Assembly: GCF_032854445.1 (NCBI RefSeq)
Contig: NC_088301.1
Coordinates: 9,234,281 to 9,298,280 of the forward strand
Direction of reading: 5' to 3'
Source: Liolophura sinensis
Lineage: Eukaryota; Mollusca; Polyplacophora; Chitonida; Chitonidae
Length of the DNA: 64,000 nt
The notes below the pieces were generated by a model, which made no database searches, had not been told where the DNA came from, and worked only from the letters and a program-made list of their open reading frames with translations. Every line of letters starts with the position of its first letter. Within the stretch, counting starts at the first letter, position 1. Shown in pieces: positions 40,382 through 51,845 of the stretch. The position numbers were made by a program, and so were the translations under genes.

Positions 40382-43300
40382 TAGATAGATATATAGAAGC
40401 TATTCCTGTCCAAGCGTGTCATATATACAAATATTTAATATATATTGACTGCGAGCCATGGGAAACATGTCACGTGACTGGGGCTCGTTATATACCCGTG
40501 TACATCGGTCGCATAGATACAAGGCAACATCAGCGACCAATATAAAACTATTCACATATAGAGATTGTATACTAAATATACACATACTAATGATTGGGCT
40601 CACTGACATAAAATGCCAAACTGACAAACTGATGTAAGCCACAACTTCCTGGTTAAAGACTAATATTGGAAATGACACCAATAATCTCACTTTACTTGGG
40701 GAAAAAACCCTCTATGATTTGTCACAAAACAGGAATAGAAACATGAACTCACCTCAAAGCCTGAAGATATAGTAAACGGTTCGTTGAAGGGATTATTGTA
40801 ATAACGATATCGTATCTATAATAATTCACTGTGTGATCACTTCGAACAGTTAAACAGTATAGGCTGTACACAAAATAGGAATACGCGCTAAACTTTTTTT
40901 TTTTGGCTATCACTCACACTGAGCAATGCGGATATAAGTAAAATAATTGCACTATAATGGAAAGTAATGAGGGATATCACTTAATGCAAACGGTAAAAAT
41001 GTGTCCTGGAACATAGTAGATTGTCTGCAGTGGCCTTGAATCCAAAGTTGCCGTTGTAACGTTGTCTGTTTTGTTCTACTAAGCACTATGTACAGTGTCA
41101 GGTTGTGGGATATCAAAATGGAATGTGATAGTTTTCAAGGAGGTTTGTCGTTTGACCAAAGTGTACATTTAAACAGGTCTTCTTCTTAAAGATGATATCG
41201 ATAATAAAATCTTCTCGGGTATAAGCAGATTAGAAATCACCATTCATCGCCTGTCATTAGAACAGGTGTGCATGGTCATAGCCGAGGTGTTAATTTAAAA
41301 CAGATTTGCCACGGGCATTATTCTAATGTGTCCAGTATAGACAGAACATCTATACACAGGCGTCAGATTCATCCCACTCGACTTACTTGAACAATGCAGC
41401 TTTTAGCATCAACCGATATCTGAAAAGCTGATCCAAGCCGAGTGTAGCCAAGCGTCCCGGACAGATTAGCTTTACTGAAGATTGTCAGATTAATAGATAG
41501 ATAATCTCTCCACCCCACGGGGATTAAGATACGGTGTCCTTATAGCGACCGCCTGGCCCACTGACAAATACAGGTCAACCCGCCAAAGTCCTGGGGAATA
41601 GAGTTGGGTACATCCCTCATCTTATTAGCAGACATGTCCTTTAGCCTGCATTTACTGCAACGTTCACTTGACATCAAACGCTGATACAAGTTGTCTCCTC
41701 AGCAGTTTGTGATGTCTACACCGCGGGGTCGTGTGTGGAGCTACTGCACGTATAGCGATTGTGAGCAGATTCCCGAGCACAGAATTACTCTGTGATCAGG
41801 CCTCATTTGACATTATCAAACATCACCAAGTTTCTGCAACCACATCGATCACTTCAGACTTCATAAACCTTATTCAGCTGATGGCAATCTCCACAAACTC
41901 ATCAGACAGATCACACATTTATCTTTATCCTATTTTCCAAACCTCAGCTGATCCCAAGTCATCCTGTAACCAGAGGTCTACAAACCTCACCAGCCTCGTC
42001 AAATTTAATTTACCACATAAGGCTCTACCATCGTCCTTTGCAAGCATCACCTTCCCGAACATTTGAATAGCATACATAATCTTTATCCTGAGTTCGGTTT
42101 GAATGTTTTCAGGTTTAACAGTATTTATCGAAGAAACAGATTTCATCTGTAAAATGCTCTATTATTGTCCTAAATTTGAGTGAATTCCGCGTTCCCTTTT
42201 GTCATTATGTTCTACGTATTCAATAAGTCCGCCACATTCAACACAATGTAACTGATGGCAATGTAACTGATGGCAATGTAACAGCATTGCTCCACCAGGT
42301 AAAACGTGACTATACCCAGGATAAGCCTCCTAAAACGGAGCACGATAAATGTCCTAAAAGGGGCACGATAAATGTTCTAAAAGGGGACCAACGTACGATG
42401 GATGTCCTAACAGAGGTCCCAGGCACGATAACGGTCCTAAAAGGGGCCTCATGCTCGATAACTGCTTTATAAACGGGTCCCTCGCATGATGGCAATGTAC
42501 GGTGCAGCTTTTGAGCGCGAAGGTTCAAATTGCCTAATTTGAAAATGCGCTCAAATCTCTGACAACTGAGATCCAAAAATGGTGTACTTGCACGCGGAAG
42601 TTGTCTGCTATCTGTAAAGCGACACGGTATTCTATTAAATGTAGTCCTCCCTTACATTCCGAAAAGAACTATAATTTCCACTACGTGAAGTTCACAATAT
42701 AAACCCACTTTGATGGCGCTAAGTAATTCCAACAATTCTACATCTGAAGTTTAACTTTTAACCCATGCAGTGGAAATCGCTGGGTTGGGACCTGGCTGTC
42801 TGCTATGAATTGAAAGCATCGAATCGGCAAACCGAATAATATATGATGACATTTTTACTGGCATTCCTTTCCAAAAATCGAAACGGCTGTCCTTAACATT
42901 GGCAAGCTGTGTACCTAAATATTATCTGGTGTCCTCGAAGAGGGATTGGTAAGCCCGTCGTTCCGACGAGCCTGGGTAGCTTATCAGTGTATGTGCCCCT
43001 TTATCATAGGCAAAACAAACACTCTCTGGCCATAACTATTTCCCCCTAACAAATATATATCGAAAGATGGGCATGCGTATCTGTACACATAAATCCGCGA
43101 CTCGTTGTGGGCTGTACACACAGGATAGGCGCTTATATTTTAATCCCATCCACACCATTGGACTTCTCAAGGCTATGTTAAAACTAGTTTGAACTAAAAG
43201 CGTGAAATGTGCACCGAGATATCACCTAGTAAAATTTATTTCATTTTTCGTTATCAAAGTAAAATCGACTATAAACTCAAATGTGTTCTTCAAGCCTTGT

Positions 43301-44428
43301 TTCGAATATGAATATATGAATAATATACCTAGCTGATTTGATTCCCACTGAGTATACCTGAGGTTACAGCCATGAAATCCGATTTAACCTTTAAATAAAC
43401 AATTTGAAAAGTTGGAGTCCGGGAGTGTGTAACTGCAATTACATCACGTTTAGACTGTATATATGCTTAAGCTGTTTTACGTAGCCACATTTGTAGTCAA
43501 AGACGGCGAAATTTAAGCCAAAGATGTGACAATAGTCGTTCATTTACTTTCCCCATATCTTCAAGCTATACATACAATACACGAGCAAGCCTATTACAAC
43601 AACAATGAAACCTGACACCACATATCAGCGCAACTTCCCAATGTTTCGATTTTTGGAAGATTTAGACAAGTCCGAAGTTCGGTGTACACTGACTCATCCC
43701 AGTGAAGACATCGGCCTATATATACAAAACGTCCAGGGCCTTCTATAGCGGGTTCCTGTATGGATACATTTAAAACTCAGCACTTAGTGATGTTCGCAAC
43801 CAAGTAAGTCATGACTTGCAACGTGGTTCACTTATATACGCCGCAGCGGCACATAAGAGATTGTAACTTTCCAGGGAACACTAGCCAAGTTTGACAGGGC
43901 TCTCGCATATATTCGCAGAATAAATCTACTAAGTTTTGATAGCATGGCTTCATGTACTGGGGAACACGTGTATTCCGTTGTATATTTCTGACGAACTACG
44001 TGGCCGGCTTAATTAATAAATACTGATCGACCTATTACCGTGCACGTAGCGACAAAGTACATATAAAATGTTAATTGCAAACTCTTCCTTTTGTGTGTGA
44101 ACATTGTTAAAAATTGTAAATAAGTAACCACAAAAAGTACAAATGGTAGATGATGTCTATAAGAGTTAAGGATGTAGTCTCTTACCATTTCTTTCCTAAG
44201 CCTGTCCATGGCACAATCAAGCGAGGATCTCTTGGCCCTACTGTTGTCTGTCTTCTGATACCTTTCTTGGTTCCCGTCCACTCCTAGACGTTTCTTAATG
44301 CTCTCGGCATTCTGTAACCTACACCGATAAAACTCTCTACAGGCATTTGAGAGTTCGATACCAGCCGTGTAACTGTCCTGGGCCATCATGTATTTGTCCG
44401 TCAGTCTTGGAGAGGTTTGTGTGCCCAT
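30066..44428 (-). CDS. LURAP1/LURAP1L-like leucine-rich adaptor protein (two coding exons)
   Basis: Joining 44428-44186 to 30524-30066 gives a predicted 233-residue protein, close to the roughly 230-240 residues of vertebrate LURAP1 and LURAP1L. The diagnostic segment spans the junction, with DRLRKEM in exon 1 and SLLMDQDLSLMKQLLTLNES, IEELKW in exon 2 (residues 75-107). It aligns without gaps to the LURAP family leucine-rich block (LRQEM, then LMRQLL-INESIE-IKW in LURAP1L). The C-terminal half is Ser/Asp-rich and disordered-looking, and it ends PILV, a possible class II PDZ ligand. Vertebrate LURAP1 (LRAP35a) is a cytoplasmic adaptor linking the kinase MRCK to MYO18A in actomyosin control, and has been linked to NF-kB signalling; that function is inferred here from family. 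The N-terminal 70 residues do not resemble the vertebrate N-terminus. The chosen ATG could be internal if an upstream coding exon exists. Confidence 0.78.
30588..30762 (-). mobile_element. tRNA-derived SINE-like copy with core deleted
   Basis: On the minus strand a very good B box (GGGTTCAAATCCAG region, about 30745-30758) is followed by tatctgacgagtgcgatgg, a C-rich stretch and ccaatcacccatatccttga, ending accaccgtc joined directly to aaataaatc. In the other SINEs the hairpin core lies between ccgtc and the caaataaat tail; here it is missing. The body differs from the main family, so it is a separate SINE type or a strongly diverged relative. Confidence 0.5.
32366..32631 (-). mobile_element. 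near-full-length tRNA-derived SINE (reference copy for the window)
   Basis: About 266 bp. Read on the minus strand it starts with the head ggggcctccgtggctcagtt (A box TGGCTCAGTTGG, a full match to TRGCNNAGYNGG), then the B box region gagttcaagtccagc, a middle segment with gcaacctgcggatggtcgtg, and the G/C-palindromic gggctctgcccgg. The core follows (gtcgtataagtgaaatattc, ttgagtacggcgtaaaacac), ending caatc and (aaat)n. It is flanked by CTTCGA at 32360-32365 and 32632-32637, a plausible 6-bp target-site duplication. The core matches what I know as the Nin-type SINE domain of invertebrates; the name should be confirmed against a repeat library. Confidence 0.92.
35012..35063. repeat. C-rich low-complexity tract
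   Basis: Contains a run of about 14 C followed by cacccc repeats. The minus strand is G-rich with quadruplex potential. Confidence 0.82.
39640..39976 (+). mobile_element. SINE of another body type (family 2)
   Basis: A B-box-like ggtcaatcctgggtcg (about 39673-39688) is followed by a body with aaggcgatagtgcaatgact and ctgcaccaaggagcca-like stretches. The end reads gccgtcatatgacagtaaaa, ttgctaagtacgacgttaaa, ccc and (ttcactca)n. That end is the same module as in the main SINE core, with a different tail. The 5' limit is uncertain. Confidence 0.65.
40301..40396. repeat. (AT)n microsatellite with GATA end
   Basis: About 39 AT dinucleotides without interruption (40301-40379), followed by gatagatagatatatag. 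Lies in the LURAP1-like intron. Confidence 0.97.
42245..42492 (+). repeat. minisatellites of 15 bp and about 24-31 bp
   Basis: aatgtaactgatggc occurs twice plus a partial copy at 42245-42285. From 42316 to 42492 come about six imperfect units with a cctaaaaggggcacgataaa-type pattern, whose spacing grows from 24 to 31 bp by small insertions. Confidence 0.8.
44186..44428 (-). CDS. LURAP1-like exon 1 (first recognised coding exon)
   Basis: Codes for residues 1-81 from ATG 44428-44426, ending AAA GAA ATG directly before the donor gtaaga (44185-44180), phase 0. The segment is basic and charged, with AESIKKRLG and RAKRSS, and closes with the start of the leucine-rich block (MDRLRKEM). A strong acceptor, ttttcttttttacag, ends at 44448, 19 bases upstream of the ATG within the same exon, and the reading frame is open up to it. 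Confidence 0.75.
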
Positions 44429-44447
44429 AACATGAAAAGACGAACTT

Positions 44448-46880
44448 CTGTAAAAAAGAAAATTAACCGCACAAACTTGGATTTTGTAAAGCTGAAAACC
44501 TGATTTCCGCTGCGTTTTGTATTAAGAAATACACAGATGTAGGTCTTATCCGTGAGAAATTATAAGTTGCACTATAATTAACGCTCCACTCCTTAAAAAT
44601 CCTTCCTTACACAAGGTCGTAATTTTTCTCAACAGTTCAGCGATGTGGTAAGGCAGAGAGAGTTTTCCTGAATGACTGCCTTTCCCGGAGTTCAACTGAA
44701 CTATCCCAGTTTTTTTTTTAACGAGACAACCCCACAGGCACGTCCTCAATGAAAAACTGGCAAGCTCAGAAGATTGCGGTGGAGGAGCAGAAATAGCTGG
44801 GGTGTTATGGTGTGTAAGTCTGGTCAGTTTCTGCCGGACGATGTCCGTCTGTCCCTGACTGATGTCAGTCTATGTCAGCACTTGGGCCTGTACACAGCCT
44901 CGCCCCTGTTCTCTCAGCTTAGCTCGTGTCCAAGATATAAGAGCAGTTTAAAGTTGAAGCGGCAGGTTAAGTAGCTCAAAGCATTCTCGCCTGCCTGCAG
45001 CTGTGTTCGTCGGGCTGCTGGTATAGCTAACTTTCTCTCTCTCTCACTTCACATGTGGCCTGCCGGTCTGCAGGCTATGAACACCACATGCACAAACAGC
45101 TACAGCCTCTGGTAACCGCTGGTATGTCGAAAATGTTTTGTGATATCCCTTTCCACGTGGAATAGGAGTAGCGGCTTACAAATGCTTGGCGTTTTCAGGT
45201 TTCCATTGACTATTGACGAAGTTCCCAGTTCAGTAGATATGAAAAGTACACCGCTAGGCCTGACGAATCGTTTGTACATATAGGGCCTAGAATATCACAC
45301 GATTGCAGCGTTCATGTACTGTGCCGTACAAAGGAAATTTAAAAGCTTTCTCCACTCGACTTCTTCCTAAAGACTTCGGGGGTTACTTCTGAAAAGTCAT
45401 GACTCACTCGTCGATTTTATGCTTTTAACTTTGTCATTACTCTCCGAACACACAGGTGAGTCGGACTTGTTACCGGCCTTCTGATTGGTCCGGACTGGCG
45501 AGTCCATTTTAGACTCGGAGAGGGGGGTTACCTCGTCTAGCGCCTGACGGAAAAAACAATATATGTGAGCCTGTGCCTGATGGCTTGGATTTTTGATAAC
45601 CCTTTTTGTTCGCCGAGGACTTCGACTTTAACACCTGTCCACGTCTGAACGATAAACAAATGCTTTGGCTTGTACATTACTCACACGAGGCGACCTATTT
45701 TACCTGCAATAACCTAGATACTAAATATTTACCTTCGCTATCTTATACATTCTACTTTTATCTCACAAACATGGGGACATTTTAGCATAGACGCTAAGTG
45801 GTTCAGGTGTTATCTCTAATCCTAATTAACCCAAACAAACCTCTGATGTAAACAATACCAACATTAGAACACCTCCTAAACTTAAGTATGTGTATACACT
45901 GCTATGCGTTACTCTCCTTGAGAAGAAAGTAAAATAAATTACTGTAAAATTGCGAAAGCCAGAAGTATGCTCAGGCAGGGGCTGTGTGTAAGTGTGTTCG
46001 TTTGTTAGGATTCGCTGCTTGCTCGTGCGGGTACATATTTTAGCCAGCCTCTTAGTTGGAACAGTAGTAAAAAAACCATTAATCTTGCTAAAGTAAATTC
46101 TACTTGCCAATAATAGAATCTGAACACATTTCTTCTATGACTAACGTGACTTGATGGGGATTAAACTAAATGTACGTTTTGTGTAGCTTTAGAATGTATA
46201 TATTCTGTCTACATGATACATAGGATAGACCCTATTGCCATCACGCGTGACATGAATATATAAATGAAGGTAATCACAGACAATATTATTGGTCATCGTA
46301 ATTAGATCTATAATAACTAATTCCCAACACATACAGAATTTGCAATATTTAATAGCCATCTTAGCTCATATATAGCCTAAAGGGAATAAAACAGCCTTAA
46401 TGACCAATGTAGATGTAAGCTGTGATCTATACGTATGCGTCCATATGACATAAAACGATGGCTGGCACGCGTCATACAGCATAAAGAGGATGACTATATG
46501 AGTAAGCACTAATAACTATGATGAGACATTATTAGTTCTATGTATATATATATGATTTATGGTTAACCACCCGTAATCAGTAGAATTGACCTAGTAACCT
46601 TGATCCGGGAACCACATCAATAAATCGCCCGCATAACACAGATCAGCCATACAAACAGCTCTTCATGTGATTGCATTGTTTTATTTTCATCCGCTTTGCG
46701 TTGTTTTAATCCATTAGTGTCTAATAAAGTGAATGTAACATCATTTTGTGCCTAATTCTGCTCGTAAATCATGTTAATAGAACGTGTAAGTTGTCACTGT
46801 TTGCATAATTTTGGTCATATCACAAGGCTGTCTCCCTATAGCACGCCAGTCTATGCATGTAATTCCGACACAGTTACATA
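44448..46880. other. region upstream of the LURAP1-like ATG; no exon identified
   Basis: The acceptor at 44449-44448 predicts at least one exon further up on the minus strand, but I could not identify it. The block 44760-45120 is richer in G+C than its flanks and would be one place to look for a first exon and promoter. Otherwise AT-rich with no repeats recognised. Confidence 0.35.
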
Positions 46881-47037
46881 TTTATTTATTTATTTATGTA
46901 TTTAGTAAATTGGTGTTTTATGCAGTACTCCAGAACATTTCACTGGCGCAGGGTCAGTACTATGGTGGAAGGAAACCGGGTATTCCCAAGGGAAACCCAT
47001 GACGTATCCCAATACGGCCTGAGAGGAAGATAGCATG
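46881..47037 (-). mobile_element. diverged SINE, tail to middle segment, minus strand
   Basis: Begins with (tttatt)n, then aaattggtgttttatgcagt, actccagaacatttcactgg, tatggtggaaggaaaccggg and aagggaaacccatgac, and ends near the start of the B-box region (gatagcatg). The inner half of the core hairpin is eroded (ggcgcaggg in place of tatacgacgg). Confidence 0.75.
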
Positions 47038-48654
47038 TGTATGTTATATCTTGACTATAACTTAAATATCGATACGAGGAATAGTGGTTCATTCCCATCA
47101 TCGGACATCGAATCCGCGAGAAACCCAAATTTGGGCTCTCCACCCCAGCAAAGTTGCTTTGAGCTGTCATCGTTGACGTCATCACAACAGGCTACTAAAT
47201 CTCCGGACTGATCGCCCTGGCTTTGTGAAACCATACTTTAAAGCTAGTTTTATGCCCATAGAAGAAAGCTTATGATCGGTCTTGTAGCTTATACACCTCA
47301 TATTAAGAAATAAAAACCAAGCTTTTCATGGGTCCTTTAAGGCAGTGCAGGTAGTCTCACGTGAAGTTCATTTCAGACTGCTTTTCGTTCACGATAATTT
47401 TGCATACACGTTGAACTCACACACGTTGAGAGTTCACCCGTTGTTTGCCGAAGACTGATGATTTTCTCGGGACACCCCAGTTTCTTCCACACGCCATAAA
47501 ACCGACTGCCGTTGTTAAATAGAATTCTTTTTAAATAAAACTGAATGAAACATATATATAAATAAATAAATTTAACTGTCGTTTTCAACATTTCAAGGGT
47601 CACTGACACGGATTTTAGAATTCCCTCATGAAAACTAAACCTAACAGAATGCACCTATATTGTTTTATCTTAAAATAGGTTTCTTACCATGCCTATTTTC
47701 GTCATACCATTTTGGACACTCCCTGCATAAACGAACAACTGTTAACGTGGTATAGGCCTGTAGGCTTATACAGCTTGTGACATCACGAGTTGTGTGATCG
47801 GATTGAAAACATAAAGTGGGCTGAGACTGGACTTATGTATATGGACTGAAATCTTACTAAGCTAAGGAAGGGTTTTCAATTGATCATCTTAGTTTAAACT
47901 AGAAACGCAGATGTCTCTTGGCAACATGAACGGTATGAACTCTGTGTGGACTTGATGTCAGTACATGGAGCAAACGTAGAGTTGTATACAAGTACTATTA
48001 CGTGCAAATAGCGCACAGGCGGGAAGAGTTTTCTCTCTCGAAGGGGATATACCTCCTTAAAATCGTGAAGTTTCGGGTCTATCGACTTCCTTCTAACAAA
48101 CACAGCACTTCAATACATGACGTCAGCATCGAACTAAAAAAATCTGCTGGGCCTATCACTCTCTGCTGTAGAGTGTACTATTTGCAACATAATTCTTTAT
48201 TTGCGATTTTACAATTCATTACAACGCGCCTGTTGGTTTATAATAATAGGGCACTTAAGAACAAATGGTGGGCGAGGACGCACCCTAATGACTTCGTGAT
48301 GTACGAGTTAATCTTTCGTTTTGTACTCTACAGAAAGCTCAGAGCCATCTCTTTCTTCCTTCTATAGAAAGTTTGTGCACCCCTTGTGATCATGACTTTC
48401 TTTTACCTCCATGTATATTTCCTCTGTTGAGCAGAAATAACTAAGTCCCTTCAAAGTTAATTTCCCTGACCTAATCTATAATGTTTGTTCCATTTGGATC
48501 GGCCTATGGGATTTCAGTACTGTGTGTCATACGAGGATATGACATTGTCTGTTTGAAACCTGTTGTATAGTTGTATACCATTACAGCCCACGTCCTATTC
48601 ACAAATGCACCTGCCGGTGTTTTTTATAGTGAATACCGGTGTATATACCTGGTG
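47038..48654. other. intergenic, nothing firm
   Basis: No gene recognised. A highly eroded SINE core may lie at about 47470-47575 (caccccagtttcttccacac, then accgactgccgttg and an (aaat)n end), but similarity is too weak to list separately. Confidence 0.35.
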
Positions 48655-48833
48655 ACCAGGCTTATGATAGGAGGAAACCGGGAAGAGCCCGGGGAAACCC
48701 CAAAACCAACCGCAGGTTGTTGGAAGACCGCCATGCTGCTGAGGTAGCCCTCATGAGCTGGACTTGAACTCCAAACAAACGCTATGATGAGAGCAATTCT
48801 GCTGCGCTAGCAGGTTATTCACTCGGCCACGTC
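48655..48833 (-). mobile_element. SINE head and middle, minus strand
   Basis: Contains taggaggaaaccgggaagag, ccaaccgcaggttgttgg, catgagctggacttgaactc (B box complement) and a decayed A-box end (gctagcaggttattcactcg). The 3' core is mostly lost. Confidence 0.82.
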
Positions 48834-49390
48834 AGTGATGGAATGTGTCCATGCACCAGCCATTTGAACATCTGCATATAGGTGCTATGCGCAGTACGTC
48901 ATGTGAGCATGCATGGTATACAGGGTGTCACGTGACATTGCCCTGCAATGCCCTGCCATTTGAGCATATGGGATTGTTATGATACAATATACGCAGTGTC
49001 AGGTTCAAATATCATGATCTTTATACCTGCTGTCACTTGGATTCTCGGAGAACATACAGATATGCAGTGGCGCTCCGCCCATAAAGCCACTAGATATATA
49101 TCGATATATCTCTGACATCAATCCAGTCTATTGGTCCATAACACTACCAGTATAAAGATATAAGCATGACTCTACCCGGGAATGAACCCGCGTCTTGGCG
49201 CAAAATCGCTCGACCACCGGTCTAAGAATGTGACCTGAGAAATTGGTTTGTGAAAGTAATTGAATGAACAATAAAAGGGGAAAACTACAAGAGAATTCAT
49301 TAGCTGTTCAGAATAATTTCATATTTGTATAAAAACATCAAAACGTTTTGCTTCCCCAACGAGCTAATGTTACCTGTTCTCATCATGTCG
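48834..49390. other. intergenic, nothing recognised
   Basis: AT-rich, no exon or repeat seen. Confidence 0.4.
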
Positions 49391-49692
49391 TTGTATTTGA
49401 TCGATGTTTTACACTGTACTCGAGAATATTTCACTTATACGACGACGGTCAGCATTAATTATGGTGGGAGCACACAGAACTCATACAGGGGAAATCTTAT
49501 GGTGGGAGCGCTCAGATCTCATACAGGGGAAATCTTATGGTGGGAGCGCACAGAACTCATACAGGGGAAATCTTATGGTGGGAGCGCACAGATCTCATAC
49601 AGGGGAAATCTTATGGTGGGAGCGCACAGAACTCATACAGGGGAAATCTTATGGTGGGAGCGCACAGATCTCATACAGGGGAAATCCATGAC
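49391..49692 (-). mobile_element. SINE core with internal tandem expansion
   Basis: The left part is a clear minus-strand core (ttgatcgatgttttacactg, ctcgagaatatttcacttat, acgacgacggtcagcatta). At the point where other copies read ttatggtgggaggaaacc, it enters a six-unit array (49459-49686), then resumes with ccatgactat, the family sequence that follows this block elsewhere. The head is missing. Confidence 0.85.
49459..49686. repeat. six 38-bp units in alternating A/B order, derived from SINE core
   Basis: Each unit starts ttatggtgggagcgcacaga and ends tacaggggaaatc. Units 1, 3 and 5 read agaactc and units 2, 4 and 6 read agatctc, so the repeat really is a 76-bp dimer present three times. 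Unit edges match the SINE segment ttatggtgggag up to ggggaaaccc, which is also about 38-39 bp in normal copies. Confidence 0.92.
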
Positions 49693-50329
49693 TATTATCT
49701 TGTTGTCAGATTATACTTCATCAAGGGAATATCATACGTGTAAACATATGTAAACAATCATATTGGGAATTCAGGTAACGCTCGCCAATGTCTCCACCCA
49801 AAGGACAAGTGTAAACAGCATACCGAGATATCGTCTGTGATAAGACGATACGTTTTTTTCATCATATAAATTACCGTTATCAGATAATCTAATCAGATGG
49901 ATTGATGACCAACAGTGGAGAGATAATGAAGGGTGTTAAGGGGATCTTCTGAACACGAACAGCCAGGGTTTGAGACACGCCCTTCTGCTTAGTGTTCCCT
50001 TACGCGGAAATACGCGGGGAATTTTAGTTTGTGTCCATGCACGTGTAGGTGTAGAATTGTATGCAGGTGGGCATGTAACGAAACCTTATCTGAGTCAGCC
50101 CAGCATGATATAGTCAGAGGACATTATAAACAACCTATAGAAGTAGGATTTTTGCAAAACGACAAAGCTGGCATATCTTTATATATATGACTGACTCAGT
50201 CTTGGTAACGGCTGATTCTGTCAGTACAAAAAGTGCAAAAATAATGCAAATGGTTACTCTGTTTTCCACTATGGGTGAATGTTTATTGGTTAAATCCATG
50301 CATTTAGTTATTATTTTTTTTATTTTCAT
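49693..50329. other. intergenic, nothing recognised
   Basis: No exon with splice sites or repeat family seen. Confidence 0.4.
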
Positions 50330-50365
50330 ATACGCTCTGTATCCATCTTACGATGCATACCACGG

Positions 50366-50433
<68 letters not shown>

Positions 50434-50581
50434 GCCGTACTCAAGAATATCTCACTAATACGACGGCGGCCAGCATTATGGTGGGTCGAAACCGGGCAGA
50501 GCCCGGGGGAAACCCACGACTATATATATATATATATATTTTAAACCGTGGTATACATCGTAAAATGGGTAAAGAGCGTAA
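50330..50581. mobile_element. inverted-repeat element enclosing TA repeats and a SINE core
   Basis: The left arm at 50330-50369 (including cgatgcataccacggttta) and the right arm at 50542-50581 (including taaaccgtggtatacatcg) are reverse complements over about 40 bp with several mismatches. Between them lie (TA)n, a SINE core segment (50431-50520) and more (TA)n. The whole could fold as one long hairpin. It may be a foldback/MITE-type element that captured SINE DNA, or an inverted duplication around an AT-rich site. Confidence 0.72.
50431..50520 (-). mobile_element. SINE core segment between two TA arrays
   Basis: Runs from tacgccgtactcaagaatat through aatacgacggcggccagcat and ccgggcagagcccgggggaa to cccacgac. 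Both ends stop abruptly in TA repeats: 50371-50430 on the left and 50521-50540 on the right. No head, no tail. Confidence 0.9.
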
Positions 50582-51845
50582 TGCATACATTCCTACCACA
50601 TTATTCCGTATAAATTTGTCAGCTGACATCTCTATACAACATTTTTCGTCATCCATGAAGCGGCATGACATGAAAGTCTACCTTTAGAAGTTCCTTAAAT
50701 TTGATGCTGACAAACTAGGATTGTTTCCTTATTTGGCGTATAGAATTTCGGAAAAAGTATTTTTCCTAGACTGTTCAATCATCGCTCGACTTATTAATAA
50801 TATGTCTGTCCTTTTCAAATACCGTGAGGTCAGTTATTTTTGGTTTTGAATCTCCTCTTTGGTTTTAACCAACTCCTTTCTCCAGTTTTGGGGAATTTTT
50901 AAATCTACTGGATCAGACAATCTGATTGGCTTGATCGTATAAGTGGAACACTTCCCTGTTCGAATTCGGTACGTTTGATGTGAAACCTTGTGACGTCTAT
51001 ATCTTCACTATACACATAAACACAGGGTGCAGGGCCATCCAATAAGCTTGTCTTACTAACCTATTCAGAACAACAAATATACATTAAAATGATCTACATA
51101 GGAGTTAATATGCTATCGTGAACAAAAAGCACCACTTGATCGTTTTTGTACGAGTAAATTGATTAATAATCAAGGGAAATGTTTAGATGAATAAAATTTG
51201 AAACTTTTTGAAAAGTTCAGATAGTATGATTTTTAAATGAATGTACTCTTATTATCTTTCAGACACATGCTAATTGTGTAATTAGTTATAACACGATTCA
51301 TAGAGTCAGCGGTTACATATGAGGGTATTTCTAGGAAGAATTACTGTGATTAAGTGTGGACACGTCTTCTTACCAGGCATTCTGTAGGGACTCGTGCCGT
51401 GTTATTGCTTGGCTCTGTAGCAGCCGTATTACTTTTACACGTTATGTCAGTGTCCCGAATAACTTAACAGTATGTTATGATAACCGACATCTGTCACATG
51501 AAGACGCACGCATGAAAGACCATGTGACCTCTGACGAACCCAGTATTAAAACCCATCTTCAGTTATAAACATCATATATGGGACGAGAGATTTTAAAAAG
51601 AAAAAAAAATGGTGACAATGGTTTGTAAGAGTGACAAATATGGTCTAAATCACGCATAGACCAACTCCCACTAGAGAAATCGGTGAAAGTGGAATTCAAA
51701 TTTTGTCCTTAGTTCAGCTCAACTCTCGACTGTTTTCAGTCATAATGCTCTACAGTGGAGCTTCGGCTGGTTCGAATGTGACCTAAAAGCTTGGGGATCT
51801 CACTGTTAAGAAAGGTGATGGCCGGTGGAGGTCGCCATTCTTGCA
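50582..51845. other. intergenic, nothing recognised
   Basis: AT-rich; no supported exon. Confidence 0.4.

Larger units (their letters stand above)
30525..44185 (-). other. 13.7 kb GT-AG intron of the LURAP1-like gene
   Basis: The intron runs from donor gtaaga at 44185 to acceptor tttgcag at 30525, phase 0. It holds a near-intact SINE (32366-32631), an older SINE-like copy (30588-30762), a second-family SINE (39640-39976), an AT microsatellite (40301-40396), a C-rich tract (35012-35063) and a 24-31-bp minisatellite (42316-42492). No alternative coding exon is visible. The remaining stretches (about 30.8-32.3, 32.7-35.0, 35.1-39.6, 40.4-42.2 and 42.5-44.1 kb) showed nothing else I could name, apart from a CpG-richer patch at about 36050-36310. 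Confidence 0.72.

Noticed and set aside
41731-42066. 111-codon plus-strand ORF rich in Ser/Thr/Ile
   Set aside because: Antisense to the LURAP1-like gene inside its intron, with no domain and no splice signals; AT-rich composition explains it.
49325-49753. ORFs with repeated HTGE, resembling C2H2 zinc-finger linkers
   Set aside because: No cysteine or histidine pairs; the motif comes from the 38-bp array derived from a SINE.
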